From: an uncultured Erythrobacter sp.
GTDB lineage: Bacteria; Pseudomonadota; Alphaproteobacteria; Sphingomonadales; Sphingomonadaceae
Reading direction: 5' to 3'
Assembly: GCA_947493165.1 (NCBI GenBank)
Contig: CANLPY010000001.1
Location: 620,001-684,000, forward strand
Length of the DNA stretch: 64,000 nt
A program made the position numbers and the translations under genes. Positions 55,792 through 64,000 of the stretch are shown here, piece after piece (position 1 is the stretch's first letter; every line of letters starts with the position of its first letter). Under the pieces are notes generated by a model, which worked only from the letters and a program-made list of their open reading frames with translations, was not told the origin of the DNA and made no database searches.

Positions 55792-56321
55792 CCCCACGCC
55801 CTTTTCCCAAACAAGCTCGGATGGAATGGATGATCTTCCATTCTCTATCGGGCGACCCGCTAGCAATTTAGGCCTTCTTGGCGATGTGGCAACAATCTTA
55901 TCTCATTAAGCTGTGACCAAGGTTATGGGCAAAATGTCAAGCGCGAGCATTGCGATTACGGGGGTGAATTGCCCCCTGCTAAGTAGTTTTAATCGCCTTA
56001 CGTCCCCGTCACCTATAGGAAATATGAAGTCCCGCGAACGCCAGATTTCCCTAGGGTCAATGATCTCTTTGCAGGTCTTCCACCAAGCCTTTCGGGTCGC
56101 ACCAATGGATTGCGCTGGTCAGATTTCAAAGATGGTAAGCCCGGTGCGACTGGTTCGTGCCGGGCTTTCTATTTATACCGCGGCGCACGTCTTTCCTTGC
56201 AAAACTGCGCAATTTCCGGTTCACGTTGGCCCATTATAGTAAACGGGTAATCTGCGACGGCTCGACCGGGTTTATGCCCAGATCAAGTCGCGCGAAACGC
56301 ACTTAATCGACCGGAGACATT
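55792..56321. other. 530-base gap before the M3 peptidase gene
   Basis: It holds a GGGGG-N7-CCCCC hairpin at about 55960-55976, an orphan terminator-like hairpin at 56137-56167 and the peptidase leader. Frames across it do not look like protein. Confidence 0.5.
56137..56175 (+). terminator. Orphan terminator-like hairpin
   Basis: AAGCCCGG (56137-56144) and CCGGGCTT (56160-56167) form an 8-pair stem with a 15-base loop, followed by TCTATTTAT. No gene reads into it from the left on this strand, which suggests a short transcript from about 55.9-56.1 kb. Confidence 0.55.
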
Positions 56322-58532
56322 ATGAAGGCCCACCTTTTGGCCCGCACCGCCCCACTCACCATCGCCGCCGCATTGCTCGCTGGCTGCGCAACCACTTATG
56401 GAGATGACGGCGTGAACCCCATTGCCGATGCACAGGCTGCCGCTGACTACTCGCCAGAAATCCCTGAAGGTACAGGCTATTTCGCATCTGACAGCACGCT
56501 ACCCTTCCTCGCGCCTGACTTCAGCAAGATCAGCGAAGACGACTATCTCCCGGCGTTTGAGCAAGGCATGTCCATCCACCAGGCAGAAGTGCAGGCGATC
56601 ATCAACAATCCTGCCGAGCCAACTTTCAGCAACACCATTGTAGAGTTGGAAAAATCAGGTCGGATGCTGGGCCGCGTTGCCCGCGTGTTCTTCGCTCTTA
56701 CAGGGCAAGCAACCACTGACCAGCTTGATGCCATCAATCAGGAAATCAGCCCTAAACTGACGGCGCACGGCGATGCGATCACGCTCAACCCAGAGCTGTT
56801 TGCGCGCGTAAAAGCTGTCTATGACAACCGCGCCGCCATGGCGATGACCGTTGAAGACGCAAAACTTCTCGAAGAAACCTATTCCGGCATGGTCCAAGCG
56901 GGCGCTCTGCTGACGGAAGAGGAGCGTGAGAAGGTGAAAGCGATCAATTCGCAGCTTTCAACCCTCACCACTGATTTCAGTCAAAAGGTCCGCGATGCGA
57001 CCAATGACGGCGCAGTGATAATCGACACTCGCGAAGAGCTAGCCGGGCTTTCCGATGCCGAAATCGAAGGCGCCGCCGCACTTGCGAAAGAGAAAGGCAT
57101 GGATGGCAAGTTCGCCATCGCGCTTCAGAACACCACGCAGCAACCCTTGATCCCTGCGCTGGAAAACCGCGCAGTGCGCGAGCGCTTGTTCAAGGCCAGC
57201 GCCAATCGCGCTGATCAGGGCGGAGAGAACGACACGCGCGTTCTGCTGGCAAAGATTGCGACACTGCGCGCAGAGAAAGCCGCTTTGTTCGGCAAGCCCG
57301 ACTGGGCGAGCTACACCATGTATGACCGGATGGCGAAAGAGCCTAAAACTGCGCTCGATTTCATGGAGCAGATGGTCCCTGCCCTCGCCGCGACGCAGCG
57401 CCGCGAAGCTGGCGTCTTGAATGAGCGGATCGCGCAAGACGGCCTTAATTTCGAGGTGCAGCCTTGGGATTGGTACCGGTTCGCCAATAAGGTAAAAGCT
57501 GAGCAGTATGCGTTCGACGAGGACGCCGTGAAGCCTTACTTCCAGCTCGATAAGGTGCTGGAAGATGGCGTGTTTTACATGTCAGAAAAGCTCTACGGTC
57601 TGACATTTGAACGCCGCGATGACATCCCCGTCTATCACGCGGATGTTTGGGTCTACACGGTGTTTGACGCCGACGGCAGCGAGCTGGGCCTGTTCTACTT
57701 TGATCCGTTCCAGCGCCCATCAAAGCGCGGCGGTGCGTGGATGAGCAATTTCGTCGATCAGAGCGAAACCTGGGGCACCAAACCGGTGATCTACAACGTT
57801 CTGAACATCCCGAAGGCGGCCGACGGCGAAGTGCAACTCGTCAGCTTTGACTGGGTGGAGACCACTTTCCACGAATTTGGCCACGCATTGCACGGCTTCT
57901 TTGCCGATCAACGCTATGAGAGCCTGTCTGGCACGGCAACGGCTCGTGACTTCGTCGAATACCCCAGCCAAGTGCATGAGATGTGGGCGACCTATCCCGA
58001 AGTCTTGCAGAACTATGCCAAGCACTATGAGACAGGCGAAACCATACCGATGGAACTCGTCGAGAAAATTCAAGCCGCATCTAAGTTCAACCAAGGCTAT
58101 GACTTTGGTGAAGTGGTCACTGCCGCGCTGCTTGATATGAAATGGCACGCTCTCACACCAGAGCAAGCCGCAGCAATCGACACGCCTGAAAAGGTTAACG
58201 CGTTCGAGCGTTCGTCCTTGGGCGAGTTGGGCCTTGAGATTGATCTTGTGCCGCCGCGTTACCGCTCTAACTATTTCAACCATATATTTAGCTCACCCGC
58301 AGGCTATTCTGCGGGCTATTACAGCTATTTGTGGACTGAAATGCTGGATAAGGACAGCCGGGCTTGGTTCCTCGAAAACGGCGGTCTGACGCGCAAGAAT
58401 GGCGACCATTACCGCAAGACTGTGCTGAGCCGAGGCGGAACGATGGACTATTTCGAAATGTACAGAACATTCGCTGGGCGTGAGCCGGATGTGAAGTACA
58501 TGATCGAAAGTCGCGGACTGGGCGGCGAATAA
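56322..58532 (+). CDS. M3-family metallopeptidase (peptidyl-dipeptidase Dcp-like)
   Basis: The 736-residue protein has a lipoprotein signal (TIAAALLAGCATTYG), a long helical N-terminal domain and the M3 zinc site H517-E518-F-G-H521 in TFHEFGHALHGFFAD, with the third ligand region EYPSQVHEMWA. Length and motifs fit peptidyl-dipeptidase Dcp/oligopeptidase A, which cut dipeptides or short peptides. The lipobox implies an envelope location. The gene seems monocistronic, ending at a strong terminator. Confidence 0.9.
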   Translation: MKAHLLARTAPLTIAAALLAGCATTYGDDGVNPIADAQAAADYSPEIPEGTGYFASDSTLPFLAPDFSKISEDDYLPAFEQGMSIHQAEVQAIINNPAEPTFSNTIVELEKSGRMLGRVARVFFALTGQATTDQLDAINQEISPKLTAHGDAITLNPELFARVKAVYDNRAAMAMTVEDAKLLEETYSGMVQAGALLTEEEREKVKAINSQLSTLTTDFSQKVRDATNDGAVIIDTREELAGLSDAEIEGAAALAKEKGMDGKFAIALQNTTQQPLIPALENRAVRERLFKASANRADQGGENDTRVLLAKIATLRAEKAALFGKPDWASYTMYDRMAKEPKTALDFMEQMVPALAATQRREAGVLNERIAQDGLNFEVQPWDWYRFANKVKAEQYAFDEDAVKPYFQLDKVLEDGVFYMSEKLYGLTFERRDDIPVYHADVWVYTVFDADGSELGLFYFDPFQRPSKRGGAWMSNFVDQSETWGTKPVIYNVLNIPKAADGEVQLVSFDWVETTFHEFGHALHGFFADQRYESLSGTATARDFVEYPSQVHEMWATYPEVLQNYAKHYETGETIPMELVEKIQAASKFNQGYDFGEVVTAALLDMKWHALTPEQAAAIDTPEKVNAFERSSLGELGLEIDLVPPRYRSNYFNHIFSSPAGYSAGYYSYLWTEMLDKDSRAWFLENGGLTRKNGDHYRKTVLSRGGTMDYFEMYRTFAGREPDVKYMIESRGLGGE

Positions 58533-58560
58533 ATCGCAAGCGAGCGGTCGCTACAAACAC

Positions 58561-58600
58561 AAAACCCCGATGGGCACACAGCCTGTCGGGGTTTTGTTTG
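58561..58600 (+). terminator. Terminator after the M3 peptidase gene
   Basis: AAAACCCCGA and TCGGGGTTTT pair around 15 bases and run into a T-rich tail. The convergent gene on the other strand ends 22 bases further and may use it too. Confidence 0.8.
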
Positions 58601-58616
58601 CGCTTTAAACCTCGCT

Positions 58617-59045
58617 TCAATCGAAGCTGAACTTCTTCCTAGTACCGCTGAAGCCGGTGCTGAGAATTGGAAATTTCAATAGTTCGCCATTGCGATCTGT
58701 CAGTCGCAGACTACCCATCACGTAGCCCACTGCCCCGTCCGCGATGAAAACGGAATCACAAGAAGTCACATGCGCCGGGATCAGGACTTTGCTGCCCTTC
58801 ATTTTGCCTTCGAGCACTTCGACCACGTAGAAATTGGGCCACAGTCGGTCTTCTCGGCCAGAACGCTCACCGGAATATCGGATCTTGAATATCGTGCCGA
58901 GCGCGCCTTCATCAAGAGCTGGCTTGTCCTCCATCACAGGGTCAATCGTCGATTCAAATTGGGGGCCCTGGCAAGCGCTTGCAGGCGCAGCGATGGTGGC
59001 GATCATACTCACGGCGATACAACCAACTAAAGCTCTCTTTGGCAT
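58617..59045 (-). CDS. Exported protein of unknown function
   Basis: The 142-residue protein has a signal peptide (MPKRALVGCIAVSMIATIAAPASA), one Cys near the cut (CQGPQ), then FYVVEVLEGKMKGSKVLIPAHVTSCDSVFIADGAVGYVMGSL and RLTDRNGELLKF. The VLEGK...G..V stretch and the second Cys suggest a small OB/beta-barrel fold like tissue-inhibitor-of-metalloprotease-type domains, but this is a weak guess. It is probably periplasmic. It stands alone between convergent and divergent neighbours. Confidence 0.68.
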   Translation of the reverse strand: MPKRALVGCIAVSMIATIAAPASACQGPQFESTIDPVMEDKPALDEGALGTIFKIRYSGERSGREDRLWPNFYVVEVLEGKMKGSKVLIPAHVTSCDSVFIADGAVGYVMGSLRLTDRNGELLKFPILSTGFSGTRKKFSFD

Positions 59046-59126
59046 TCTGACGCCTCCCTACCTGATGTTTGATTGCAGCTAGTCTTAGCGACATTTCAGT
59101 AGGTTGAACGGTGTGTTCTGCGTTCG

Positions 59127-59867
59127 TCAGTCAATGATCAAAGCGCGCGCGCCTGCCTCACCAATCCAGCGCGCATTCACGCCCCACGCATTGTCGATAA
59201 TTACACTGGTAAGCGCTTTATCCGGCCTCCCATCCGCCACAAGCCGCCCTTCGCGCAGCACCAAAACCCTATCGGCGTGGTTCATTGCAGTGGCGAGATC
59301 ATGCAGCACGATGACGACGCCCTGCCCATTTGTGGCGGCTGATTTGAAATGCCGGATTAAAGCAAGCTGGTGCGCAAGGTCTAGGGCAGCCAGCGGCTCA
59401 TCAGCCAATATCCATTGCGGCTCACCCGCCAGCACGCGGGCCAGCAATGCGCGCGCTTTTTCACCGCCAGAAAGCTGGCTTGCGGGGCGGCGGCGCAAAT
59501 CTTCGAGTGACAGCGCTGCAATAGCGCGCTCAATCGCGCCGCGTCCCCTATCAAGGTGCGGCATGCGCCCCAGCGCCACGAGGTTCTCTACTGCGACATC
59601 CCAAGCGATTTCTGCCGCTTGCGGGAGATATCCGATAGATTTTGCCCGCTCTTGTGATGAGAGTTTGGATAGCTGCTTGCCTGCTAGCGCGGCACTGCCA
59701 GCGGCAGGAGCCAGCAGTCCGGCAAGCCCAAGCAACAGGGTGGATTTGCCCGCACCATTGGGTCCGCAGATTGCGGTGATGTGCCCAGGCTTAAGACTGG
59801 TGGACACGCGGTCCAGCACCAGTTTTCCTCCGCGCGTGATTGAAAGGCCTTCTGCTGACAGGGTCAT
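59127..59867 (-). CDS. Iron-chelate/B12/heme-type ABC importer, ATPase
   Basis: The 246-residue ATPase has Walker A GPNGAGKSTLL, signature LSGGEKARALLARVLA, Walker B WILADEPLAALD and the switch His in VIVLHDLATAM. The ATG at 59865-59867 overlaps the permease stop as ATGA. With the next two genes it forms a BtuD/FhuC/HmuV-type importer. The substrate (heme, cobalamin or siderophore) cannot be fixed by sequence reading. Confidence 0.88.
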   Translation of the reverse strand: MTLSAEGLSITRGGKLVLDRVSTSLKPGHITAICGPNGAGKSTLLLGLAGLLAPAAGSAALAGKQLSKLSSQERAKSIGYLPQAAEIAWDVAVENLVALGRMPHLDRGRGAIERAIAALSLEDLRRRPASQLSGGEKARALLARVLAGEPQWILADEPLAALDLAHQLALIRHFKSAATNGQGVVIVLHDLATAMNHADRVLVLREGRLVADGRPDKALTSVIIDNAWGVNARWIGEAGARALIID

Positions 59868-60829
59868 AGCGCGCCCCTTCGCATTCGCAGGAGCAACCAC
59901 AAAAAGAACGGCGCACCGATCAGGCTGAGCGCAATTCCAAGCCGAAGCTCTGTGACTAAAGGCAGCACGCGCACCGCGCTATCTGCGACGAGGACCAGCA
60001 ATGCGCCAGCAAGCGCGCTTGGCAGGATCAAACTGGACGGCAAACGGTCCGTGAATGGGCGCACAAGATGCGGCACAATCAGGCCAACAAATCCGATGAT
60101 GCCTGCCACCGCGACGCCGGCGCCCACGGTCAGTCCAACACCCAGCACGAGCAGCCACAGCAGGCTCGACGTGTTGACGCCCATGCTGCGCGCCGCCTCA
60201 TCACCCAATGTCAGCGCATCGAGCGGTTTTGACGCCAATGCGAGAAAGGCAATTCCCAGTGCGATCAAAGGCGCAGCGATCGTGACGTCACGCCATGATC
60301 GGTCCGTCAACGCGCCATTGAGCCAAAGCACAATTTCGCTGAGCGCAAACGGATTGGGAGCAAGCGTGATTGCCAATGCCGTTAATGCACCGGCGAGGCT
60401 CGCAATCATCAATCCGGCAAGCGTAAACAGCGCAATGCCGCCAGTCTTGCCTGCGATAAGCGCGAGAAGCGCCATGCCAAGCGCTGCCCCCGAAAGCGCA
60501 AAGCCGGGTAGTGCCCATGATGCCAAAGCGCCGGGCAGCATTGCTCCAAACCAGAAGCTGGCCACCGCGCCCAAAGCCGCCATCGGGGCGATGCCGAAAA
60601 GGCCGGGATCAGCCAGCGGATTGCGCAAATACCCCTGCATCGACGCGCCAGCCGCGCCCAGCCCCGCTCCGATTACAATCGCCAGCAGGCTGCGCGGCAA
60701 GCGCAACTCCATCAGGATCAGCGCCGCGTTTGGTGTCGTCGCGAGGTCTACCCACACCCGTCCAGCGAGCAGCGAAAACGGCAAAGCTGCCAGCAACAGC
60801 GCGCCAAATGTCCATGCCGCGCGGTTCAT
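59864..60829 (-). CDS. FecCD/BtuC-type ABC importer permease
   Basis: The 321-residue protein has about ten membrane segments and the FecCD marks LRLPRSLLAIVIGAGLGAAGA, MQGYLRNPLADPGLFG, and GIIGFVGLIVPHLVRPF. It forms the membrane channel of the importer. Its stop overlaps the ATPase start and its ATG overlaps the stop of the binding-protein gene, both ATGA, so translation of all three is coupled. Confidence 0.9.
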   Translation of the reverse strand: MNRAAWTFGALLLAALPFSLLAGRVWVDLATTPNAALILMELRLPRSLLAIVIGAGLGAAGASMQGYLRNPLADPGLFGIAPMAALGAVASFWFGAMLPGALASWALPGFALSGAALGMALLALIAGKTGGIALFTLAGLMIASLAGALTALAITLAPNPFALSEIVLWLNGALTDRSWRDVTIAAPLIALGIAFLALASKPLDALTLGDEAARSMGVNTSSLLWLLVLGVGLTVGAGVAVAGIIGFVGLIVPHLVRPFTDRLPSSLILPSALAGALLVLVADSAVRVLPLVTELRLGIALSLIGAPFFLWLLLRMRRGAL

Positions 60830-61665
60830 TCAGCGATTTCCGTACGGATGGCGTCCAAGCGTTCTTGCGCCGCAACAATCGTACGCCCCCCGCAATACAG
60901 CAATTGTGGGTCAAGGGTTTCGACGCGCGTTTCTTTGAGATCGCGTAACAATGGGTGGGTTTGGCCCGCACTGCTGCCCGCGACAAGCAACAGTTGAGGA
61001 GGGTCAGACAATATCCGCTCCAGCGTGACATGGTCCGCCTGTTCCAAGCCCATTTTCTGCGAGTGACTTGTGAAATCGTTGCGATCAAGCAGCTCAGCAA
61101 TCAGTGTCCTGCCGCCCGGCACGATTTGTCCTGGTTGCCAAAGCAGCGTGGAGATAGCTGGCTGATCTGTGCCACCAACTGATCGTTCAATATCGCCAAT
61201 GAGCGCATCGGGATCACCACCGACGAGGTCAGCAACAGCGCGAATCTGCCCGGCGCTCTCTTCGATGGTCACCGGACTGCCAAACGTCTCAATCCTTAGG
61301 CCCAACCGCTCAAAAGCGGCCTTGGCCGGCGGCGCGATGAAAGTGCTCGCCAGTACGATATCGGGATTAAGCGCGAAGACTTCCTCCGCCGTACCGCCTG
61401 TCACCGCAAATGCGCGTGCAACATCTTGAGGGATTGAGCTAGAGCTGGGATCGCGGCTGTAATGCGACAGCGCGAGTATTTGCTCTGGCTTGGCCACCTC
61501 AACCAAAATTGCGTCAAGACAAGGATTTAAACTGACCATTGTTGGTGCGTTGGAGGCGCGTTGATCCGAACCGGCAATGGGCGCGCCGCAGGCCGACGCA
61601 AGGCCCAGCAACGCAACGCCTATGACCGCCATCAATATTCGCGAAAATCCGCGCAAACCGCCCAT
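60826..61665 (-). CDS. ABC importer substrate-binding lipoprotein (BtuF/FhuD-like)
   Basis: The 279-residue protein begins with a lipoprotein signal (VIGVALLGLASACGAP) and has the helical-backbone fold of class III binding proteins: PTMVSLNPCLDAILVEVAKPEQILALSHYSRD, EEVFALNPDIVLASTF and LERILSDPPQLLLVAG. It catches the ligand in the periplasm and passes it to the FecCD permease. It is first in the three-gene operon. No cobalamin-riboswitch B12 box is visible in the leader, which favours heme or a siderophore slightly over B12. No TonB receptor is nearby. Confidence 0.85.
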   Translation of the reverse strand: MGGLRGFSRILMAVIGVALLGLASACGAPIAGSDQRASNAPTMVSLNPCLDAILVEVAKPEQILALSHYSRDPSSSSIPQDVARAFAVTGGTAEEVFALNPDIVLASTFIAPPAKAAFERLGLRIETFGSPVTIEESAGQIRAVADLVGGDPDALIGDIERSVGGTDQPAISTLLWQPGQIVPGGRTLIAELLDRNDFTSHSQKMGLEQADHVTLERILSDPPQLLLVAGSSAGQTHPLLRDLKETRVETLDPQLLYCGGRTIVAAQERLDAIRTEIAE

Positions 61666-61830
61666 CCCTCTGCGTGCTAGGGTTTTGTCGATAGGGGTGA
61701 CTTAAGGCCCCTGCAACCCGCCTCGGCCAAGCGCATTAACAAGCCTTTTCGACCTGTTCGGTTTCGGGACGGACCGATCTGCGGCGTCGCGCACACACCG
61801 ATCACGTTCTAACGACAACTTATTCGCACT

Positions 61831-63012
61831 ATGTGGACTTTCAAACGCATCCCCAACCGGCAAAAGCCGATTTGTCTGCCAGATCGCTCTGGCGACCATT
61901 CGGTTGAGCCTGCGCCGCGTCTGCCTATGAGGCGCCGATTGATGGTTCTGTGCGCGGCGATTGCAGTACCGGCAATGGCTGCGCCGGGCGATTTCGGCGC
62001 TCTCGCGGCAGATGCCGCCGGTCCGCTCGACAACCTGAGTTACGCTGATACTTCTGCAATGCCGTTTGAAAAGCCCGGAGGCAGCTTCCCCGGCTCTGCG
62101 TTCTACTATTTGGCTGATCCACCAAAAGATGCGCTCGTTGCGCTGCCAACAATCGATCCGCTGGATACTGGCGCAGACGGCCGCGAAATCGGGGCGCTGA
62201 TCGATGCAGGTCCCGCCGCAAACCCGTTCGCAAATCTTGGCAGCGGAACCAGCCATTCACGCGCAATGCAGTGCCTTTCGCAAGCAATCTATTATGAAGC
62301 AGCAAGCGAAAGCGAAGCTGGCCAGCGCGCTGTTGCGCAAGTTGTGCTGAACCGGGTAGCACATTCGAGCTGGCCTGCCAGCGTTTGCGGCGTCGTATAT
62401 CAGGGCTCTCAACGTTCTACCGGCTGTCAATTCACCTTCACTTGTGATGGCAGCCTGCGCCGTAACGCAAGTGCGGGCGGCATGGCCAAAGCGCGCCGGA
62501 TCGCGTCAGAGGCGCTTTCTGGTAGCGTCTATTCGCCAATCGGCCTTGCCACACATTATCACACGCTTTGGGTGAACCCTTATTGGGCGAGTTCGCTTGA
62601 TCACATCGGGACGGTCGGCGCCCACCGCTTTTATAAAAACCGTGGCCGCGCAGGGACGAAAGCTGCATTCTCGCAGCGCTATGCAGGGTACGAACCGAGC
62701 GCCGCTAAGCCTGCGACGACATCTACAGATGCGCCACCTCTCGCGCCGCGCATCGATCCGGTTGGAGTGACGGCTGTGCCGACCAACACCAGCCAAACCC
62801 GCGTAACCATGACACCGGGCCGCTCAGCAGCCGCGGCATCTGCCGCGAAGCCATCGACTCCAGATACGGCCTTGGCCAATCAAAGCTTGCGCGCCGCGGG
62901 CCAGGTGAAAGCGCCATATTCTAACGCTGGCCAATGGAAAGACAGCGCTGCCGCTGCGCTTGCGAGCGAACAGGCCGCAAGAATTGAGGTCGAGGCCTTC
63001 GACGCCGAATAA
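61831..63012 (+). CDS. SleB-type cell wall hydrolase
   Basis: The frame from 61831 gives 393 residues; an ATG at 61927 would start directly at a signal sequence (MRRRLMVLCAAIAVPAMA), so the true start may be there. The Hydrolase_2/SleB domain covers about residues 145-285: CLSQAIYYEAASESEAGQRA with the catalytic Glu, VAQVVLNRVAHSSWPASVCG, CQFTFTCDG and ATHYHTLWVNPYWA. Such enzymes are amidases or transglycosylases that cut peptidoglycan. The C-terminal 100 residues are Ala/Thr/Pro-rich and disordered. Confidence 0.87.
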   Translation: MWTFKRIPNRQKPICLPDRSGDHSVEPAPRLPMRRRLMVLCAAIAVPAMAAPGDFGALAADAAGPLDNLSYADTSAMPFEKPGGSFPGSAFYYLADPPKDALVALPTIDPLDTGADGREIGALIDAGPAANPFANLGSGTSHSRAMQCLSQAIYYEAASESEAGQRAVAQVVLNRVAHSSWPASVCGVVYQGSQRSTGCQFTFTCDGSLRRNASAGGMAKARRIASEALSGSVYSPIGLATHYHTLWVNPYWASSLDHIGTVGAHRFYKNRGRAGTKAAFSQRYAGYEPSAAKPATTSTDAPPLAPRIDPVGVTAVPTNTSQTRVTMTPGRSAAAASAAKPSTPDTALANQSLRAAGQVKAPYSNAGQWKDSAAAALASEQAARIEVEAFDAE

Positions 63013-63202
63013 CCGTGCGAATGCTTTGCCATTCTCTTGGCTCGGCGACATCGCTGGAATTTCAGCCCCGAAGTCTGCGGGTTAACACGCTGGAAACCGT
63101 GTCCTCAAACGACCCTTTAGCGCATGATGTGTAGATGCAACCTCAACGATTGCAGATCGAAGGCGGTTTAAACCGAACCTTCAATGAGGACATACGCCCC
63201 CT

Positions 63203-63538
63203 ATGACCATTCATTTTGCCGCCGCACGCACGCCAGCTTGCTCACCTATTGCCCGAGCATTGGCCAAACGTGCAACAAGCCGTGCGGCCAATGACAATGG
63301 CGGCCTTGTGCCGAATGATGATGTACTAAAAGCAGCCTTGCGGCACTTTGGCGAACACGGGCTTAGCGCGGCGCGAGTGGCCCGCAGCAATGCGAAAGAC
63401 GCGTTTTTCGCAGGTGACAAGCAAGCTTACAATTGGTGGCTCAGCATAACGCGTACGCTCGACAAGCGGCTCGCCCAGCAGTTTGAACGTAAGATTGAGA
63501 GTCTTGGCTGCAAGGATGTGATCGACCCGATTGGCTAG
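63203..63538 (+). CDS. Unknown 111-residue protein
   Basis: The product begins MTIHFAAARTPACSPIARAL, has a short basic stretch (AKRATSRAAND), then VLKAALRHFGEHGLSAARVA and AYNWWLSITRTLDKRLAQQF. There is no signal peptide or membrane segment. The AALRHFGEHGLSAA helix and the NWWLSI segment look conserved, but I cannot name a family. The ATG at 63203 follows CATACGCCCCCT, a weak ribosome-binding site. Confidence 0.6.
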   Translation: MTIHFAAARTPACSPIARALAKRATSRAANDNGGLVPNDDVLKAALRHFGEHGLSAARVARSNAKDAFFAGDKQAYNWWLSITRTLDKRLAQQFERKIESLGCKDVIDPIG

Positions 63539-63614
63539 ACCACAACTTTCAGGCCGTTTGCACGCTAAGTAGTGTGTTAACCGCAACTTGACCACTTGGG
63601 GTTAGGACACACCA

Positions 63615-64000
63615 ATGTCGAGCGTGGGCGGTACACTTTTGAAATTGCGGAGCCTATACGCTTCGAGGAAGCGCGCAGACCCGGTCTCTGCGCAGGTTCG
63701 CCGCACTTTGGTCGAAACACTTTACACACAGCCCTCCAGCCTCGCGATCGGAGCGTTCAATGGCATCGTCGCAACGGCGGTCGCGGCGTGGGTGGCTAAT
63801 CTCCAGATATTGTTTGTGGGTTGCCTCGCACTGACTGTGATTGCAATTGCTCGCGTGGCCGCCGCCTATGGTCTGTCGCCGGAAAGACGCGAAACCAGCA
63901 CCCGAACCCTAGAGCTGATCTATGAGATCGGGGCTTTTAGCTACGCATTCTTGCTCGGCGTGATTGCTGCAATGACGATCTGGTTTGATGCGAGCGCAGG
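63615..64000 (+). CDS. Membrane protein, 3' part missing, possible GGDEF/EAL N-terminus
   Basis: The ATG at 63615 follows AGGA and starts MSSVGGTLLKLRSLYASRKR. About 128 residues are present before the right edge, with membrane segments at LAIGAFNGIVATAVAAWVA, ILFVGCLALTVIAIARVAAA and AFSYAFLLGVIAAMTIWF. This opening is like the sensor part of sphingomonad membrane-bound c-di-GMP enzymes, but the catalytic domain is outside the window. A TTAA-N7-TTGA motif lies 24 bases upstream. Confidence 0.6.
   Translation, partial: MSSVGGTLLKLRSLYASRKRADPVSAQVRRTLVETLYTQPSSLAIGAFNGIVATAVAAWVANLQILFVGCLALTVIAIARVAAAYGLSPERRETSTRTLELIYEIGAFSYAFLLGVIAAMTIWFDASA

Noticed and set aside
56024..56239. 72-codon plus-strand ORF in the gap before the M3 peptidase
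   Set aside because: A terminator-like hairpin lies inside it and its residues do not look like a conserved protein.
61666..61830. Possible cobalamin riboswitch before the ABC importer
   Set aside because: No B12-box-like sequence and the leader is too short for the full aptamer.

Overview
The window reads as chromosomal DNA of an alphaproteobacterium, most likely from the Sphingomonadales and possibly near Erythrobacteraceae (inference from gene content; no database search was possible). Clues are the CckA and CpdR members of the cell-cycle phosphorelay, alphaproteobacterial SOS operators of the form GTTC-N7-GTTC, a SapC-family protein, eukaryote-like NADP isocitrate dehydrogenase, and dense, moderately GC-rich coding DNA rich in exported low-complexity proteins. 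Nearly all of it is single-copy core genome on both strands; no prophage, IS transposase, integrase or CRISPR array was seen.

Layout: 1-4 kb holds a truncated AmpG-type permease, a Rieske oxygenase with a DUF6445-like partner, and an rRNA-modification pair (pseudouridine synthase and rsmD overlapping by GTGA). 4.7-13.6 kb holds uvrD behind an SOS box, an RhlE-like helicase, an FAD-linked dehydrogenase, a SapC protein followed by a candidate small RNA with its own promoter and terminator, an N-formylglutamate amidohydrolase and cpdR. 13.7-21 kb holds tRNA-Val(GAC), icd, a CPA2 antiporter, alaS and recA, with a second SOS box before recA. 21.1-27.6 kb holds two tandem DUF4139 exported proteins, cckA and a DUF2062 protein. 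27.7-37.3 kb holds smpB, an S9 peptidase, dapA, a Slt transglycosylase, rlmN coupled to a methyltransferase and a MOSC protein, and a PhzF-like enzyme. 37.4-45.8 kb holds small exported glycine-zipper and His-rich proteins, a FolM-like reductase translationally coupled to an internally deleted molybdopterin-oxidoreductase remnant, cfa, an acyltransferase, argG and rlpA, with an 800-base gap containing DnaA-box-like sites.

45.8-56.3 kb is the most accessory part: a lipoprotein, an HTH-like protein, a DUF2235 hydrolase gene bracketed by two direct copies of a ~90-base dispersed repeat plus several REP-like palindromes, then uvrA with the third SOS box, an unknown small protein and a TIR-TM-TPR protein. 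56.3-64 kb holds an M3 peptidase, an exported unknown, a three-gene BtuCDF/heme-type ABC importer with ATGA overlaps, a SleB-type cell-wall hydrolase, a small conserved-looking protein and the start of a membrane protein that runs off the window.

How genes work together: uvrD, recA and uvrA share exact GTTC-N7-GTTC operators, so LexA should control all three from one 48-kb stretch. CckA and CpdR belong to the relay that controls CtrA activity and proteolysis. slt, rlpA, sleB-like and ampG all act on peptidoglycan. rlmN, rsmD and the pseudouridine synthase modify rRNA; smpB serves trans-translation.
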